The notes below the pieces were generated by a model, which did not search any database, was not told the origin of the DNA, and was given only the letters and a program-made list of their open reading frames with translations. Positions 9,341 to 19,402 of a stretch of DNA of 64,000 nt are shown here, piece by piece (the first letter of the stretch is position 1; every line of letters starts with the position of its first letter). Where the stretch lies: contig NZ_QOLD01000028.1 in assembly GCF_003333305.1 (NCBI RefSeq), positions 62,001-126,000 of the forward strand, given 5' to 3'. The DNA is from Candidatus Colwellia aromaticivorans. GTDB lineage: Bacteria; Pseudomonadota; Gammaproteobacteria; Enterobacterales; Alteromonadaceae. Both the position numbers and the translations under genes were made by a program.

Positions 9341-9988
9341 ATGACAGTATCAAAAAATTGGCAAATTATGCCAAAGGACATTTTCGCTACAGGCCCAATA
9401 GTACCTGTATTAGTTATCAACAAAGTTGAAGATGCCTTGCCAATTGCTGAAGCGTTATTGGCTGCGAATGTAAGAGTGTTAGAAGTAACCTTACGTACGC
9501 CTGCGGCACTTGATGTAATAAGCATTATTTCTAAAGAGTTACCTGAAGCTATTATCGGCTCTGGTACTGTGACTAATAGTCACCAATTACAACAATCAAT
9601 TGATGCGGGTGCTAAATTTGCGATTAGCCCAGGATTAACTAAAGGTTTGTTACAAGCTGGCAGTGAAGGAAGTATTGCGTTAATTCCCGGTATTTCTTCT
9701 ATTTCAGAATTAATGGACGCTGCTGACTTTGGTTATGATCATTTGAAGTTTTTCCCTGCAGAAGCGTCTGGTGGGGTGAATGCAATTAAATCTATTGGTG
9801 GTCCATTCCCGGATATAAAATTCTGCCCAACAGGTGGCATTAACTTAAAAAATGTCCGTGATTATTTAGCATTGTCTAATGTTGCTTGTTGTGGCGGCTC
9901 TTGGTTAGTACCTAATAGTGCCGTTGAAAATAAAGATTGGTCAGCGATCACTAAACTTGCAAATGAGGCACTTGCCTACGTTAAGTAA
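9341..9988 (+). CDS. eda: KDPG/KHG aldolase
   Basis: This class I aldolase splits 2-keto-3-deoxy-6-phosphogluconate into pyruvate and glyceraldehyde 3-phosphate, completing the Entner-Doudoroff pathway. The ATG at 9341 gives 215 residues, has AGAGG 6 nt upstream, and is preferred over the in-frame start at 9317, which adds eight unlike residues. Motifs: 'PVLVINKVEDALPIAEAL', 'LEVTLRTPAAL', 'IGSGTVTN', 'HLKFFPAEASGG' with the Schiff-base lysine, and 'CPTGGI'. It probably has its own promoter after the repeat; a weak HexR-like segment at 9285-9299 was not accepted as an operator. Confidence 0.96.
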   Translation: MTVSKNWQIMPKDIFATGPIVPVLVINKVEDALPIAEALLAANVRVLEVTLRTPAALDVISIISKELPEAIIGSGTVTNSHQLQQSIDAGAKFAISPGLTKGLLQAGSEGSIALIPGISSISELMDAADFGYDHLKFFPAEASGGVNAIKSIGGPFPDIKFCPTGGINLKNVRDYLALSNVACCGGSWLVPNSAVENKDWSAITKLANEALAYVK

Positions 9989-10032
9989 GCGTAAAGTGCA
10001 TCGTCTTCGTATATGTTGACGGTCTTAACTTT

Positions 10033-10062
10033 AAAGCCAGCTACTTAGTCGCTGGCTTTTTT
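10033..10062 (+). terminator. Intrinsic terminator after eda
   Basis: AAAGCCAGC and GCTGGCTTT form a stable stem with loop TACTTAGTC, followed by a T-run. Confidence 0.85.
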
Positions 10063-10153
10063 GATTGTAGAGCCATCAATAATTGCCAAAGCACTTCAAT
10101 ACAAGTTTCGGTCTAGCTGAATTTTTCCTATAGTGGTTACTTGGTTGCAGGCA

Positions 10154-10193
10154 TTAAAAAAGGCAACTGTTAAAAGTAACAGTTGCCTTTTTA
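10154..10193. terminator. Bidirectional terminator between eda and rne
   Basis: The long stem AAAAAGGCAACTGTTA / TAACAGTTGCCTTTTT has a 4-nt loop and A/T-runs on both sides, so it can end transcripts from both directions, chiefly rne on the minus strand. Confidence 0.88.
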
Positions 10194-10246
10194 ATTAGCT
10201 GAACAAAAAAGCTTAAAGTAAGCACTTCAAGCCTTTGTGTAATCAA

Positions 10247-13200
10247 TTAACTTGCTTTAGTCATTCCAGCTGAACTTCTGCTTGTTACATCAGCAGCAAT
10301 CGCAGTACGACCTGAAACTTGATGTGCCATACGATCTTCATTTGCCATAGCACTGCGTGGAAGTTCGTTCATGGTAGTAATGGTTTCCGTTTTCGTCATT
10401 GGTGAAGCAGCGTGACCAGATAAACGATTAGCTTTTTTAACTTGTCTGGCTAATTTTTTATCTTTGATTGGTGACTTTTTCGAAGCCGGAGCGACAACCT
10501 TTTTAGCTTTAGTTTTGACAACTTGCTCTGTAGTTAACTCAGGCTCTATAACCAATTCAGGCTTAATTTCAGCTTTTGCCTCAATAGATGTTTCACTCTC
10601 TACCTTAACTTCAACGGTAGGTTGAATATCAATGATGCTGTTCTCGCTAGCATTATTATCTGTAACCTTTAGTGTATCTACTTTAGTTTCGGCTTCTACT
10701 TCCGCTGTTATCTCAACAGGTGATTCTTGAGCTGATTTAGTTTCTGTATTACTGTCTGTAGTTTGAGCTGGTTCAACATCTGACTTTTGTTCTTCGCTAG
10801 TTGTTTCAACATCAGTAAAAGGTAGATCTTGTTGCTTCTCTTGAATTTTAACTTCAACAGAGGGTGTATTTTCAACAGTTGAAGTCTCAACCACTTGCTC
10901 TGTAGGGGGAGTTTGATGAGCAGGATAGCGTGCTTCAATAGCATCATTGCTTTGAGTATCTGTTGATGTTTCTTGTACTGTGTCTTCTGCTTTTGTCTCA
11001 CGACGTCTACGTTGTCCATTAGAACGCAAATGTCTTGGTGAGCGTCTATTACGAGGACGGTCTTCACGAGAAACTTCATTTGAAGGAGTTAACTCAGGAG
11101 AGGCAGCCTCAGTAGCATTAACTGCTTCATCAGTGCTATTTATCTGCTCTGATATGCTAGCTTTGTCATTGACGTTCTCTTTTTTATCTTTTTGTTGAGG
11201 AGTAATTACCTGTTCAGTATTAGTATTCTCAGGTTTATTAACACGTATTTTTTTACGGTTACTTCTCCGTTGGCGACGCTCTTTTACAACTTCGTCTTTT
11301 ACCGGTTTGTTTCTATCATGTTCAGGCTTACGAGTTTGAGTTTTAGCTTTGCTCTGAGGCTTTTTAGCTTCATCACGCGTATTACTGTTTCTCTCATCGC
11401 TTTTAACATTTTTAGTGTTAGTGCGATCATCATTACGATTGCCACCACGATTATTACGCGAGTTATTACGACGCTGTCCTTGGCGACCACGTTGACTACG
11501 GTTATCTTGACGTTTAGGTTGAGTTTCAGGTGTCGGTGCAGGTTCTTCTTTAACTTCTTCTTCAGAAGAAAACAACCCTTTTAACCAAGCAAATAAGCCA
11601 GTTGGCTTTTCAATTTTTTCAGTTACCAATGTTGATGATGCATCTTCAGTTTTTGCAACTTTAGGTGCTGCCATTCCTTGACCCATTGATTGGATTAAAG
11701 GCTCATCTTGCTTTACGGCTTCTTTATCAAACTTAGGCATTTTGGCTTCTTCAAGTTCAGCCTCTTTAATTCTAATGTCATAGCTAGCTTCAGTAACTGT
11801 TTCATCTTTCTTAACACGTAACACTTCGTATTGAGGTGTATCCATATGTGGGTTAGGAATGATTAATACGCGAGCACCATGCTGTTTTTCAATATGCATT
11901 ACTGAGCGACGTTTCTCATTCAACAAATAAGTTGCTACAGGAACAGGTACTTGTGCTTGAACATGCTGAGTATTATCTTTGATGGCTTCTTCTTCCATCA
12001 ATCGTAAAATTGATAAAGCTAAAGACTCTACACCACGGACTTGGCCAGTACCACTACAACGAGGGCAAACACCTTGGCTAGTTTCACCAATTGAAGGGCG
12101 TAAACGTTGACGTGACATTTCTAATAAACCAAAACGAGAAATTCGACCTAACTGGATACGCGCTCTATCTTGGTGAACAGAATCACGCATGCGATTTTCT
12201 ACTTCACGTTGATGGCGAACAGGAGTCATATCGATGAAGTCTATTACCACTAAGCCACCTAGATCGCGTAAACGCAATTGACGGGCAACTTCTTCAGCCG
12301 CTTCTAAGTTTGTATTAAATGCTGTTTCTTCAATATCGCTACCTTTAGTTGCACGGGCAGAGTTAATATCAATTGAAGTCATTGCTTCAGTAGGGTCTAT
12401 AACAATAGAGCCACCAGAAGGCAAACGTACTTCGCGTTGAAAAGCAGTCTCAATTTGAGTTTCAATTTGATAATGAGTGAATAAAGGCACATCACTTTCA
12501 TAGAGTTTTATTTTATTTAGAAAATCAGGACGAACAATTTCAATGTGCTTTTTAACACTTTCAAATGTTTTAGGTCGATCAATAAGTACTTCACCAATAT
12601 CACGACGTAAATAATCACGTATAGCGCGTAAAATAAGGTTTGTTTCTTGGTGAATTAAAAATGGAGCAGGGCGGCTCTTTCCAGCATCACTTATAGCTTG
12701 CCAGTGGTGTAATAGAACATTTAAATCCCATTCTAATTCTTCATAAGCTTTGCCTACGCCAGCGGTGCGAACAATTAAACCCATACCTTTAGGTAGGTCT
12801 AACTTGCTTAACGATGCTTTCAATTCAGTACGTTCATCACCTTCAATGCGGCGAGAAATACCACCAGCACGAGGATTGTTTGGCATTAATACTAGGTAAC
12901 TACCAGCAAGGCTGATAAAAGTAGTAAGGGCTGCGCCTTTTTGACCGCGTTCTTCTTTGTCTATTTGAACGATAACTTCTTGGCCTTCGCGTAACACTTC
13001 TTTAATGTTAGGGCGACCTTGGAAACTATAGCCTTTTGGAAAATATTCCCGAGATATTTCTTTCATGGGTAAAAAACCATGACGATCAGCGCCATAGTCA
13101 ACGAAAGCAGCTTCTAGAGAAGGTTCAATGCGAGTGATTTTTGCTTTGTAAATATTAGATTTTTTTTGTTCATGTCCAGGGCTTTCAATATCTAAATCGT

Positions 13201-13273
13201 AAAGTTTCTGACCATCTACAAGTGCTACGCGCAATTCTTCTGATTGGGTAGCGTTTATTAACATACGTTTCAT
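10247..13273 (-). CDS. rne: Ribonuclease E
   Basis: This 1008-residue endoribonuclease is the core of the RNA degradosome. The N-terminal half has the S1 domain (about residues 35-120), the catalytic DNase-I-like region with '[13 protein letters not shown]' and '[12 protein letters not shown]' carrying the two metal-binding aspartates, and the zinc-link 'CPRCSGTGQ' that tetramerises the enzyme. From about residue 530 the protein is low-complexity: a segment '[11 protein letters not shown]' that may bind membrane, an arginine-rich RNA-binding stretch, then Glu/Thr/Val-rich sequence. The last part has '[10 protein letters not shown]', like a motif near the C-terminus of enterobacterial RNase E. 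It is divergent from rluC, as in E. coli. Overlapping frames in the low-complexity tail are shadows. Confidence 0.97.
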   Translation of the reverse strand: MKRMLINATQSEELRVALVDGQKLYDLDIESPGHEQKKSNIYKAKITRIEPSLEAAFVDYGADRHGFLPMKEISREYFPKGYSFQGRPNIKEVLREGQEVIVQIDKEERGQKGAALTTFISLAGSYLVLMPNNPRAGGISRRIEGDERTELKASLSKLDLPKGMGLIVRTAGVGKAYEELEWDLNVLLHHWQAISDAGKSRPAPFLIHQETNLILRAIRDYLRRDIGEVLIDRPKTFESVKKHIEIVRPDFLNKIKLYESDVPLFTHYQIETQIETAFQREVRLPSGGSIVIDPTEAMTSIDINSARATKGSDIEETAFNTNLEAAEEVARQLRLRDLGGLVVIDFIDMTPVRHQREVENRMRDSVHQDRARIQLGRISRFGLLEMSRQRLRPSIGETSQGVCPRCSGTGQVRGVESLALSILRLMEEEAIKDNTQHVQAQVPVPVATYLLNEKRRSVMHIEKQHGARVLIIPNPHMDTPQYEVLRVKKDETVTEASYDIRIKEAELEEAKMPKFDKEAVKQDEPLIQSMGQGMAAPKVAKTEDASSTLVTEKIEKPTGLFAWLKGLFSSEEEVKEEPAPTPETQPKRQDNRSQRGRQGQRRNNSRNNRGGNRNDDRTNTKNVKSDERNSNTRDEAKKPQSKAKTQTRKPEHDRNKPVKDEVVKERRQRRSNRKKIRVNKPENTNTEQVITPQQKDKKENVNDKASISEQINSTDEAVNATEAASPELTPSNEVSREDRPRNRRSPRHLRSNGQRRRRETKAEDTVQETSTDTQSNDAIEARYPAHQTPPTEQVVETSTVENTPSVEVKIQEKQQDLPFTDVETTSEEQKSDVEPAQTTDSNTETKSAQESPVEITAEVEAETKVDTLKVTDNNASENSIIDIQPTVEVKVESETSIEAKAEIKPELVIEPELTTEQVVKTKAKKVVAPASKKSPIKDKKLARQVKKANRLSGHAASPMTKTETITTMNELPRSAMANEDRMAHQVSGRTAIAADVTSRSSAGMTKAS

Positions 13274-14041
13274 AGTTTGTGTGACTCATTTTTAGTCACA
13301 ACACACCATTTGCTTTACACACAAAGCAATCTGTTTTTTGGTAACAGCAATTTGTCAGCCTCACGGATGTCATAAAATTGATCTGTCATATTACCAGATC
13401 AAGCTGTTCTAAATTCTGATTGTTAATTCAATAATATGCTCACAATGCTGTTTTAAGCTCGGTGAGCAGTGTCAATATATTTCTTTATGTGCCCAGCCAG
13501 TGCGCCGTGCTTTTTAGTAATCTCATTCCTTGAAGTCTAATAATTAGCGGACGATATTTTTTACGTCTTATTTTTGCTACATCAGACTGTTAGTTGACCT
13601 TCGTTAAAAAGGTCAAATGAGTGTTACCAAATAATTTAATAAAATTGCTTTATGGAGTAGGGCTAAATGATATCTTTTTAGTGATAAAACTGTTTATGCT
13701 ATTTTTAACAAGTTACACGCGTTAAATGTTGCAATAGGCCGTACCTTCAATATGTCACCTTACTTTACTGGTTTGTAGTCGTTTAGTTTTTGTCATAACA
13801 AAACTATAAATTCCAGTGGGTGCATATTAATGTGGCCGCAGTTTGCCTCTTACGTCTCTCTGTAAAGCTTCATGCGATAGTGTTTGTTTAGCTAAGCTAG
13901 TTAACATTCAATCACTAACGTTTCATTATCACACTATATTGCTTGATAAGCTAATAAAAAACGGGGTAAATGGTGAAATGCCGTAAAAAAAATGTGTTAA
14001 ACTTCCTGCCATTAAAGAATTGAACCAAAAAGCACAGCAAA
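13274..14041. promoter_or_regulatory. Divergent rne-rluC region with long rne leader
   Basis: This 768-bp gap contains no credible gene. In E. coli the rne mRNA has a 361-nt leader through which RNase E represses its own synthesis; by analogy part of this gap is probably that leader. A clear hairpin lies at 13378-13402 (TTGATCTG / CAGATCAA), about 105-130 nt before the rne start. I could not place the promoters with confidence. Confidence 0.55.
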
Positions 14042-15022
14042 ATGTCACAAAAACCAGATAACACAGTAGTTCAGGATGATGAGCGACCTAAAGTTCGTTT
14101 TATTACCATTGATAGTGAAGACGCAGGGCAGAGAATTGATAATTTCCTACTGAGAACGTTAAAAGGTGTCCCTAAAAGTCATTTATACCGTTTAATGCGT
14201 AAAGGAGAGATAAGGGTTAATAAAAAACGAATTAAGCCAGTTTATAAATTAGCTGTGGATGATGTCTTACGTATTGCACCTATTCGCGTCTCTGAAAAAA
14301 AGGATACGGTTTCTACAGGGTTAAATATTGTTGCTAATTTAGAAAAACAAATATTGTTTGAAGATGAGAGGTTAATTGTAATCAATAAACCTTCAGGTAT
14401 GGCTGTACACGGAGGTAGTGGTTTAAGTTTTGGTTTAATTGAAGCGCTTCGAGCACTTCGCCCCGATGCACGTATGCTAGAGCTGGTTCATCGATTAGAT
14501 AGAGATACGTCAGGTTGTTTAGTGGTTGCTAAAAAACGGTCAGCACTACGCCACTTGCATGAACAATTGCGAAATAAAACCGTACAAAAATTTTATCATG
14601 CTTTAGTGAAAGGTCATTGGCCTACTAAACTCACTCGGGTTACGGAAGGATTAAGGAAGAATGATCTTAAATCCGGTGAGCGTGTAGTGATTGTTGATAA
14701 TATTAATGGTAAAGAATCAGAAACTCGTTTTAGAGTATTAGAACGCTATCGTGGTGCGACGCTAGTACGTGCCTTCCCTGTAACAGGAAGAACTCATCAA
14801 ATTCGTGTTCATTGTCAGGTGACTGGTCATTCTATTGCAATGGACTCTAAATATGGTCATGAAGATTTTGATGCTGATATGAAGGGCAAGGGCTTAAAAC
14901 GTTTATTTTTACATGCGGCTAGCATTGAATTTACTCACCCTTTATCAGAAGAACGTTTAAAAATTGAAGCGCCGCTTGAGCCAAGTTTAGAAAAGCTATT
15001 GACTAAATTAGTTAGAGAATAA
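14042..15022 (+). CDS. rluC: 23S rRNA pseudouridine synthase RluC
   Basis: The protein (326 residues) has an N-terminal S4 RNA-binding domain (about residues 22-80, 'GQRIDNFLLRTLKGVPKSHLYRLMRKGEIRVN' read in pieces) and an RluA-type catalytic domain with 'LVHRLDRDTSG', whose aspartate is the nucleophile, then 'GRTHQIRVH'. RluC makes pseudouridines 955, 2504 and 2580 in E. coli 23S rRNA. Divergence from rne is the standard arrangement and supports RluC over RluD. A HAD phosphatase follows by 25 bp. Confidence 0.95.
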   Translation: MSQKPDNTVVQDDERPKVRFITIDSEDAGQRIDNFLLRTLKGVPKSHLYRLMRKGEIRVNKKRIKPVYKLAVDDVLRIAPIRVSEKKDTVSTGLNIVANLEKQILFEDERLIVINKPSGMAVHGGSGLSFGLIEALRALRPDARMLELVHRLDRDTSGCLVVAKKRSALRHLHEQLRNKTVQKFYHALVKGHWPTKLTRVTEGLRKNDLKSGERVVIVDNINGKESETRFRVLERYRGATLVRAFPVTGRTHQIRVHCQVTGHSIAMDSKYGHEDFDADMKGKGLKRLFLHAASIEFTHPLSEERLKIEAPLEPSLEKLLTKLVRE

Positions 15023-15047
15023 TTTCAGATAAAAATAGAAGAGATGT

Positions 15048-15698
15048 ATGCAAAATTATAAATTAGTAATTTTTGATTGGGATGGCACCTTAATGGATTC
15101 TGTTGATCGTATTGTTTCTTCAATGCAATCTGCGGCAAAAGCTGTTGGTTTAACTATACCGTCAAATGAAGCCGCGAAACAAATTATTGGTTTAAGCATT
15201 CCTGAAGCACTGAAAGCGTTGTTTGAGGGTATTACCGATGAACAAATAGAAATAATGCGATTGCAATATAAGTATCAATACCTGGAAGGCGATACAACGC
15301 CAACGCCTTTATTTGCTAATGCTACTAATTTACTTACTCAGTTAAAGCAACAAAATAAGTTGTTGGCAGTCGCTACGGGTAAAGGGAGAGAAGGATTGAA
15401 CCGCGTATTAAAAGTCAGTGAAACAACTGCCTTTTTTAATACGACTCGTTGTGCGGGTGAAATGCCGTCAAAACCTGATCCCACAATGCTACTTAGTATT
15501 TTAGACGAATTAAACTTAGCGCCACATGAGGCTATTATGATTGGTGATACGAGTCATGATTTAAAAATGGCACAAAATGCCGGTGTGGATAGTATTGGCG
15601 TGACTTTTGGCGTGCATGACCGAGAAGTGCTTAGTCGATACCAGCCAAAAGTAGTCGTTGATTCTTTGGCTGAGCTACACCAATTGTTGCTCGGCTAG
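15048..15698 (+). CDS. HAD-superfamily phosphatase (phosphoglycolate-phosphatase-like)
   Basis: This 216-residue hydrolase has the HAD motifs in order: 'DWDGTLMDS' (motif I, nucleophile aspartate, residues 10-18), 'ATGKGREGL' (motif II), 'KPDP' (motif III lysine) and 'MIGDTSHDLKMA' (motif IV). A helical cap sits between motifs I and II, as in subfamily IA. AGAAGAG lies upstream of the ATG. It is probably co-transcribed with rluC, an arrangement common in gammaproteobacteria. The substrate is unknown. Its 3' end overlaps the convergent yceF by 24 bp. Confidence 0.88.
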   Translation: MQNYKLVIFDWDGTLMDSVDRIVSSMQSAAKAVGLTIPSNEAAKQIIGLSIPEALKALFEGITDEQIEIMRLQYKYQYLEGDTTPTPLFANATNLLTQLKQQNKLLAVATGKGREGLNRVLKVSETTAFFNTTRCAGEMPSKPDPTMLLSILDELNLAPHEAIMIGDTSHDLKMAQNAGVDSIGVTFGVHDREVLSRYQPKVVVDSLAELHQLLLG

Positions 15699-16271
15699 TA
15701 CATCAAGATCATGTTGTTTTAATAAGCTTACTAGCTTGATAAGCGGTAAGCCAATTAAAGTGTTAGGATCATCACCTTCTAGCTTTTCAAATAAACAAAT
15801 ACCTAAACCTTCGCTTTTAAAACTACCCGCACAGTTATAAGGTTGTTCCGCTTTTAGGTAGCTTTCGATTTCATCTAATGTAAGCGCATTAAAATGCACG
15901 ATAAAAGGTTCTACTATTGATGTTACCTTTTCGTTTTCGCTATCAAAGACACAAAGCCCAGTATAGAAAGTAACGCTTTTATTACTAAATTTACTGAGTT
16001 GCTTTACGCCATTATCAAAGTTATGGGGTTTACCGAGGATTTCGCCCTCACATACGGCTACTTGATCTGAGCCTATAATAAGTGCACTTGGAAATTTGGG
16101 TGCAACTGCTTTTGCTTTCTCAATCGCTAAACGTTCAACTAATGCTTGTGGTGTTTCATTTGCTAACGCGGTTTCATCAATATTGGGTTTGGCAGTTTGA
16201 AAGGGTAGGTTAAGTTTTTCTAGAATAGATTGTCGAAATACAGAGGTAGAGCCTAATACTAAGGTTTTCAT
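15675..16271 (-). CDS. yceF: Maf-family nucleotide pyrophosphatase YceF
   Basis: This 198-residue Maf/Ham1-type protein starts 'LVLGSTSVFRQSILEKL', the usual substrate-binding beginning, and has 'NIDETAL', 'IIGSDQVAVCEGEILGKP' and 'GSFKSEGLGICLFEKLEGDDPNTLIGLPL'. The YceF subgroup of E. coli hydrolyses 7-methyl-GTP, probably to cleanse the nucleotide pool. AGGA lies 7 nt before the ATG. It lies between rluC and yceD-rpmF, as in other gammaproteobacteria. The overlap with the convergent HAD gene is real: both stops are clear. Confidence 0.92.
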   Translation of the reverse strand: MKTLVLGSTSVFRQSILEKLNLPFQTAKPNIDETALANETPQALVERLAIEKAKAVAPKFPSALIIGSDQVAVCEGEILGKPHNFDNGVKQLSKFSNKSVTFYTGLCVFDSENEKVTSIVEPFIVHFNALTLDEIESYLKAEQPYNCAGSFKSEGLGICLFEKLEGDDPNTLIGLPLIKLVSLLKQHDLDVLAEQQLV

Positions 16272-16483
16272 ATAAATCCTGAAAGCGTTATTTTGATTTA
16301 ATTATGTTTATATTTGAGTTTTGATTTAACTAACGTTAACGTAATAATAAAGTGTTATAATTAGACCACTTTAGTCAAAAAATAAACTATTAGCGCTATT
16401 ATAAGGACAATCTTTAATTTTTAAACAAAATAAGCTAATTTTCTTTTGACACTTGCCCCTCAGGGCTTTAATATGCGCGACTT

Positions 16484-16996
16484 ATGCAGAATCTTAAGCT
16501 TCCGATAACAATTAGTCCATCTCGTAGTGCACAGCGCAGGCTTGTGTGTGAAGGTGTGTTTAAATTATCGGACATGACTAGACTGTTGGCTACCTGTGAA
16601 GAACGTAGCGAGCATGTTCAAGTTAATGTTAAGTTTGATGTGGATGAACGTGGTTTGACAGTAATGTCTGGCAGCGCATCGGCATTAGTTGCATTAACTT
16701 GTCAGCGGTGTAATGAACTTTTTGACCATAAACTAGAAGTAGAGTTTACTTTCAGTCCAGCAAAAAATGCAGAAGCAGCTGAAAAAATTCCGTCATATTA
16801 TGACGTAGTAGAATTAAATGAAGATGGTGAAGTAAACTTGCGAGAGCTAGTGGAAGAAGAGTTTATACTCATGATTCCATTAATTCCACGGCATGACATC
16901 GAAGACTGCTCAGCTGATGCTGATAGTGTTTGGGGTGAATTGCCAGAAGAGCTTGAGAAACCGAATCCATTTGATGCATTAAAACAACTTAAATAG
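16484..16996 (+). CDS. yceD: YceD family protein (DUF177), rRNA-linked
   Basis: This 170-residue protein belongs to the DUF177/YceD family encoded just before rpmF in most bacteria. It has the paired cysteines 'LTCQRCNELF' near residue 75 and the acidic 'VNLRELVEEEFILMIPLIPRH' typical of the family. In E. coli and plants YceD homologues are tied to 23S rRNA accumulation; the exact role is unclear. It is followed by rpmF within 48 bp and they are probably co-transcribed. Confidence 0.93.
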   Translation: MQNLKLPITISPSRSAQRRLVCEGVFKLSDMTRLLATCEERSEHVQVNVKFDVDERGLTVMSGSASALVALTCQRCNELFDHKLEVEFTFSPAKNAEAAEKIPSYYDVVELNEDGEVNLRELVEEEFILMIPLIPRHDIEDCSADADSVWGELPEELEKPNPFDALKQLK

Positions 16997-17044
16997 TTAA
17001 CGTGTATTTAGCAATTTAACTAATAACCGATTTAGGAGTAACTC

Positions 17045-17215
17045 ATGGCAGTTCAAAAAAGCAAAAAGTCTCGTTCAAGACGTGGCATGCGCCGTTCACA
17101 TGATGCTGTAACAGCAGAACATTTATCAGTAGATCCAGTTTCAGGTGAAACGCATCGTCGTCACCATGTAACAGCTGATGGCTTTTACAAAGGCGTTAAA
17201 GTAATCGCTAGTTAA
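17045..17215 (+). CDS. rpmF: 50S ribosomal protein L32
   Basis: This short gene encodes 56 residues starting '[20 protein letters not shown]' and ending '[11 protein letters not shown]', a clear L32. AGGAG precedes the ATG by 7 nt. The length is one residue less than in E. coli. It sits between yceD and plsX, the standard order that couples ribosome and lipid synthesis. Confidence 0.97.
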   Translation: MAVQKSKKSRSRRGMRRSHDAVTAEHLSVDPVSGETHRRHHVTADGFYKGVKVIAS

Positions 17216-17260
17216 GCGTTATTACTTTAAACCACCTATTTAAAGCTAATATATTTACGC

Positions 17261-18310
17261 TTGAATAGTATCAATAAACTAACCTTAGCGTTAGATGTTA
17301 TGGGGGGCGATCAAGGCCCCCTTATAACGATCCCCTCTGCAATAATGGCAATAAAGTTTCTGCCGAATTTGCACCTTATTCTTTGTGGTGATGAAAACAT
17401 CATTACAACAGAACTTGCTCGCTTAAATATCAGTCAACAATATTTAGCCCAACATAAACAGTTATCTATTTTTCCTACTACAGAAATTGTAGAAATGGAT
17501 GAAAAGCCTGCTTTTGCCTTAAGAACAAAAAAGAATTCTTCTATGCGTAAAGCACTAGACTTAGTGCATGAAGGTAAAGCACAAGCATGTGTTAGCGCTG
17601 GGAATACGGGTGCCTTATTTTCTATGGCGCATTTTGTATTAAAAACAATTGTCGGTGTTGAGCGGCCAGCATTAATTTCTTCTTTGCCTACCCATGATAA
17701 TGATAAGCATGTTTTTATGTTGGACTTAGGCGCGAATGTTTTTTGTGATTCACACGTATTGTATCAGTTTGGTGTCATGGGCTCTGTGATGGCTGCACAA
17801 GTGGATGGAATCGAGAACCCTCGTATCGCGTTACTAAATATGGGGGCGGAAGCAATTAAGGGAAGTGATCATATAAAGCAGGCTGCGCTTGAGTTGTCTG
17901 CCAATGATGATATTAATTACATAGGTTTTATTGAAGGCTCTGATATTTTCTCTAACAAAGCTGACGTTATTGTCTGTGATGGTTTTGTTGGAAATGTTGC
18001 GCTTAAAACCTGTGAAGGGGTAGCACGTTTAGTTTATAAAAAATCTGAAGTACTTTTTAGCCAAAACTTTTTAGCTAAGTTAATGGCGGCTGTTTTTAAA
18101 CCTAGCTTAAAAAAGCTATTTAAATCGGTGAACCCTGACCAGTATAATGGTGCAAGTTTGATAGGATTACGCGGTATAGTTGTTAAAAGTCATGGAAACG
18201 CCAATGCAAATGCTTTTTATTCTGCCATTATGGAAGCAGTTAAAGAGGTAGAACGACAAGTACCAACAAAAATAAAAAACTCATTAGAACAAGAGTTATC
18301 ACCTCTGTAA
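17261..18310 (+). CDS. plsX: Phosphate acyltransferase PlsX
   Basis: PlsX makes acyl-phosphate from acyl-ACP for phosphatidic acid synthesis. The 349-residue protein starts at TTG and reads 'LALDVMGGDQGPLITIPSA', with 'ALRTKKNSSMRKALDLVHEGKAQACVSAGNTGALF' (in pieces) and 'DGFVGNVALKTCEGVA', all PlsX hallmarks. No good Shine-Dalgarno precedes the TTG and there is no nearby in-frame ATG upstream of the conserved start, so the start is the least certain part. rpmF lies 45 bp upstream and fabD 36 bp downstream. Confidence 0.95.
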   Translation: MNSINKLTLALDVMGGDQGPLITIPSAIMAIKFLPNLHLILCGDENIITTELARLNISQQYLAQHKQLSIFPTTEIVEMDEKPAFALRTKKNSSMRKALDLVHEGKAQACVSAGNTGALFSMAHFVLKTIVGVERPALISSLPTHDNDKHVFMLDLGANVFCDSHVLYQFGVMGSVMAAQVDGIENPRIALLNMGAEAIKGSDHIKQAALELSANDDINYIGFIEGSDIFSNKADVIVCDGFVGNVALKTCEGVARLVYKKSEVLFSQNFLAKLMAAVFKPSLKKLFKSVNPDQYNGASLIGLRGIVVKSHGNANANAFYSAIMEAVKEVERQVPTKIKNSLEQELSPL

Positions 18311-18346
18311 AATTCACTTATAAATAATTAAAATAGAGTAAATAAT

Positions 18347-19309
18347 ATGCAAAATTTATCTTCTCAAAATAAGTTAGCCTTTATATTTCCCGGTCAAGGT
18401 TCTCAAGCAGTTGCTATGCTTAGTGACTTTGCACAAAACGATATTGTTCAGCAAGCATTTAAAGAAGCATCAGACGCATTGGGTTATGACTTATGGCAGT
18501 TGGTTTCCCAGGGGCCAGTAGAGCAACTTAATCAAACTAATTTTACTCAGCCTGCACTGTTAACCGCCAGTGTTGCTTTATGGCGTGTTTGGCAAGCTGA
18601 GTCTGATGTAATGCCTAATGTTTTTGCAGGGCATAGTTTAGGTGAATATTCAGCGTTAGTTTGTGCTGGTGTATTCTCATTAACCCAAGGGGTTAAATTA
18701 GTGGAGAAACGCGGTGAGTATATGCAAGCTTGTGTTCCTGCTGGTGTTGGTGCAATGGCAGCTGTTATAGGCTTAGATGATCAAGCGATTATTGAAGCTT
18801 GTGCTGAATCTCAAATGGATGATGTGGTGGCAGCGGTTAATTTTAATTCACCCGGGCAAGTGGTTATTGCGGGTCATAAAGAAGCTGTTGAGCGCGCTGG
18901 TGTTCGTTGTAAAGAAGCTGGCGCTAAACGTGTATTACCGTTACCTGTTAGTGTGCCGTCCCATTGTGCTTTAATGACTGATGCCGCTCAAAAATTAGCA
19001 GGAGATCTTGAACAAATAACATTTAACACACCAACTGTTAATGTTGTTAACAATGTTGACGTAAGTATTGAAACGAGTAGTGAAGCTATTAAAACTGCTT
19101 TAATTAAGCAATTATATAGTCCTGTTCGCTGGAGTGAAACGATCACTGCCCTAGACGAGCAAGGGATAACGCAAATGGTTGAAGTGGGCCCTGGCAAAGT
19201 ATTACAAGGTTTAGTGAAGCGTATTAATAAAACTATCACGTGTGTTTCATTCAATTCAACAGACACATTAGCTAAAGCAAAAGATCTTACGCAAGCAAGC
19301 GAGTTATAA
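18347..19309 (+). CDS. fabD: Malonyl-CoA:ACP transacylase
   Basis: FabD moves malonyl from CoA to acyl carrier protein. The 320-residue sequence has 'FIFPGQGSQAVAML' at the start, the nucleophile elbow 'FAGHSLGEYSALV', 'GAMAAVIGL' and 'VPSHCALM' with the catalytic histidine, and 'EVGPGKVLQGLVKRI' near the end. Length is near the usual 309 residues. It is in the plsX-fabD-fabG-acpP-fabF order; a 60-bp inverted repeat separates it from fabG. Confidence 0.96.
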   Translation: MQNLSSQNKLAFIFPGQGSQAVAMLSDFAQNDIVQQAFKEASDALGYDLWQLVSQGPVEQLNQTNFTQPALLTASVALWRVWQAESDVMPNVFAGHSLGEYSALVCAGVFSLTQGVKLVEKRGEYMQACVPAGVGAMAAVIGLDDQAIIEACAESQMDDVVAAVNFNSPGQVVIAGHKEAVERAGVRCKEAGAKRVLPLPVSVPSHCALMTDAAQKLAGDLEQITFNTPTVNVVNNVDVSIETSSEAIKTALIKQLYSPVRWSETITALDEQGITQMVEVGPGKVLQGLVKRINKTITCVSFNSTDTLAKAKDLTQASEL

Positions 19310-19312
19310 GTT

Positions 19313-19372
19313 TATACCCATTACCATTCAAAGTGCACTCTGAAATATGCATCTTGATTGGTAACGGGTATA
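19313..19372. repeat. Short palindromic element with TATACCC ends, fabD-fabG gap
   Basis: TATACCCATTACCATTCA at the left and its imperfect inverse (TGATTGGTAACGGGTATA) at the right make a 60-bp hairpin element. Its ends match those of the larger elements at 35697 and 63181. It lies inside the presumed fab operon, where its transcript would fold into a long stem. Confidence 0.7.
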
Positions 19373-19402
19373 TTTAATAATTAAGAATAAATAGGAAATA
19401 AT

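Noticed and set aside
10708-11584. ORFs in other frames and strand within rne
   Set aside because: They are shadows of the low-complexity C-terminal part of RNase E and have no family features.
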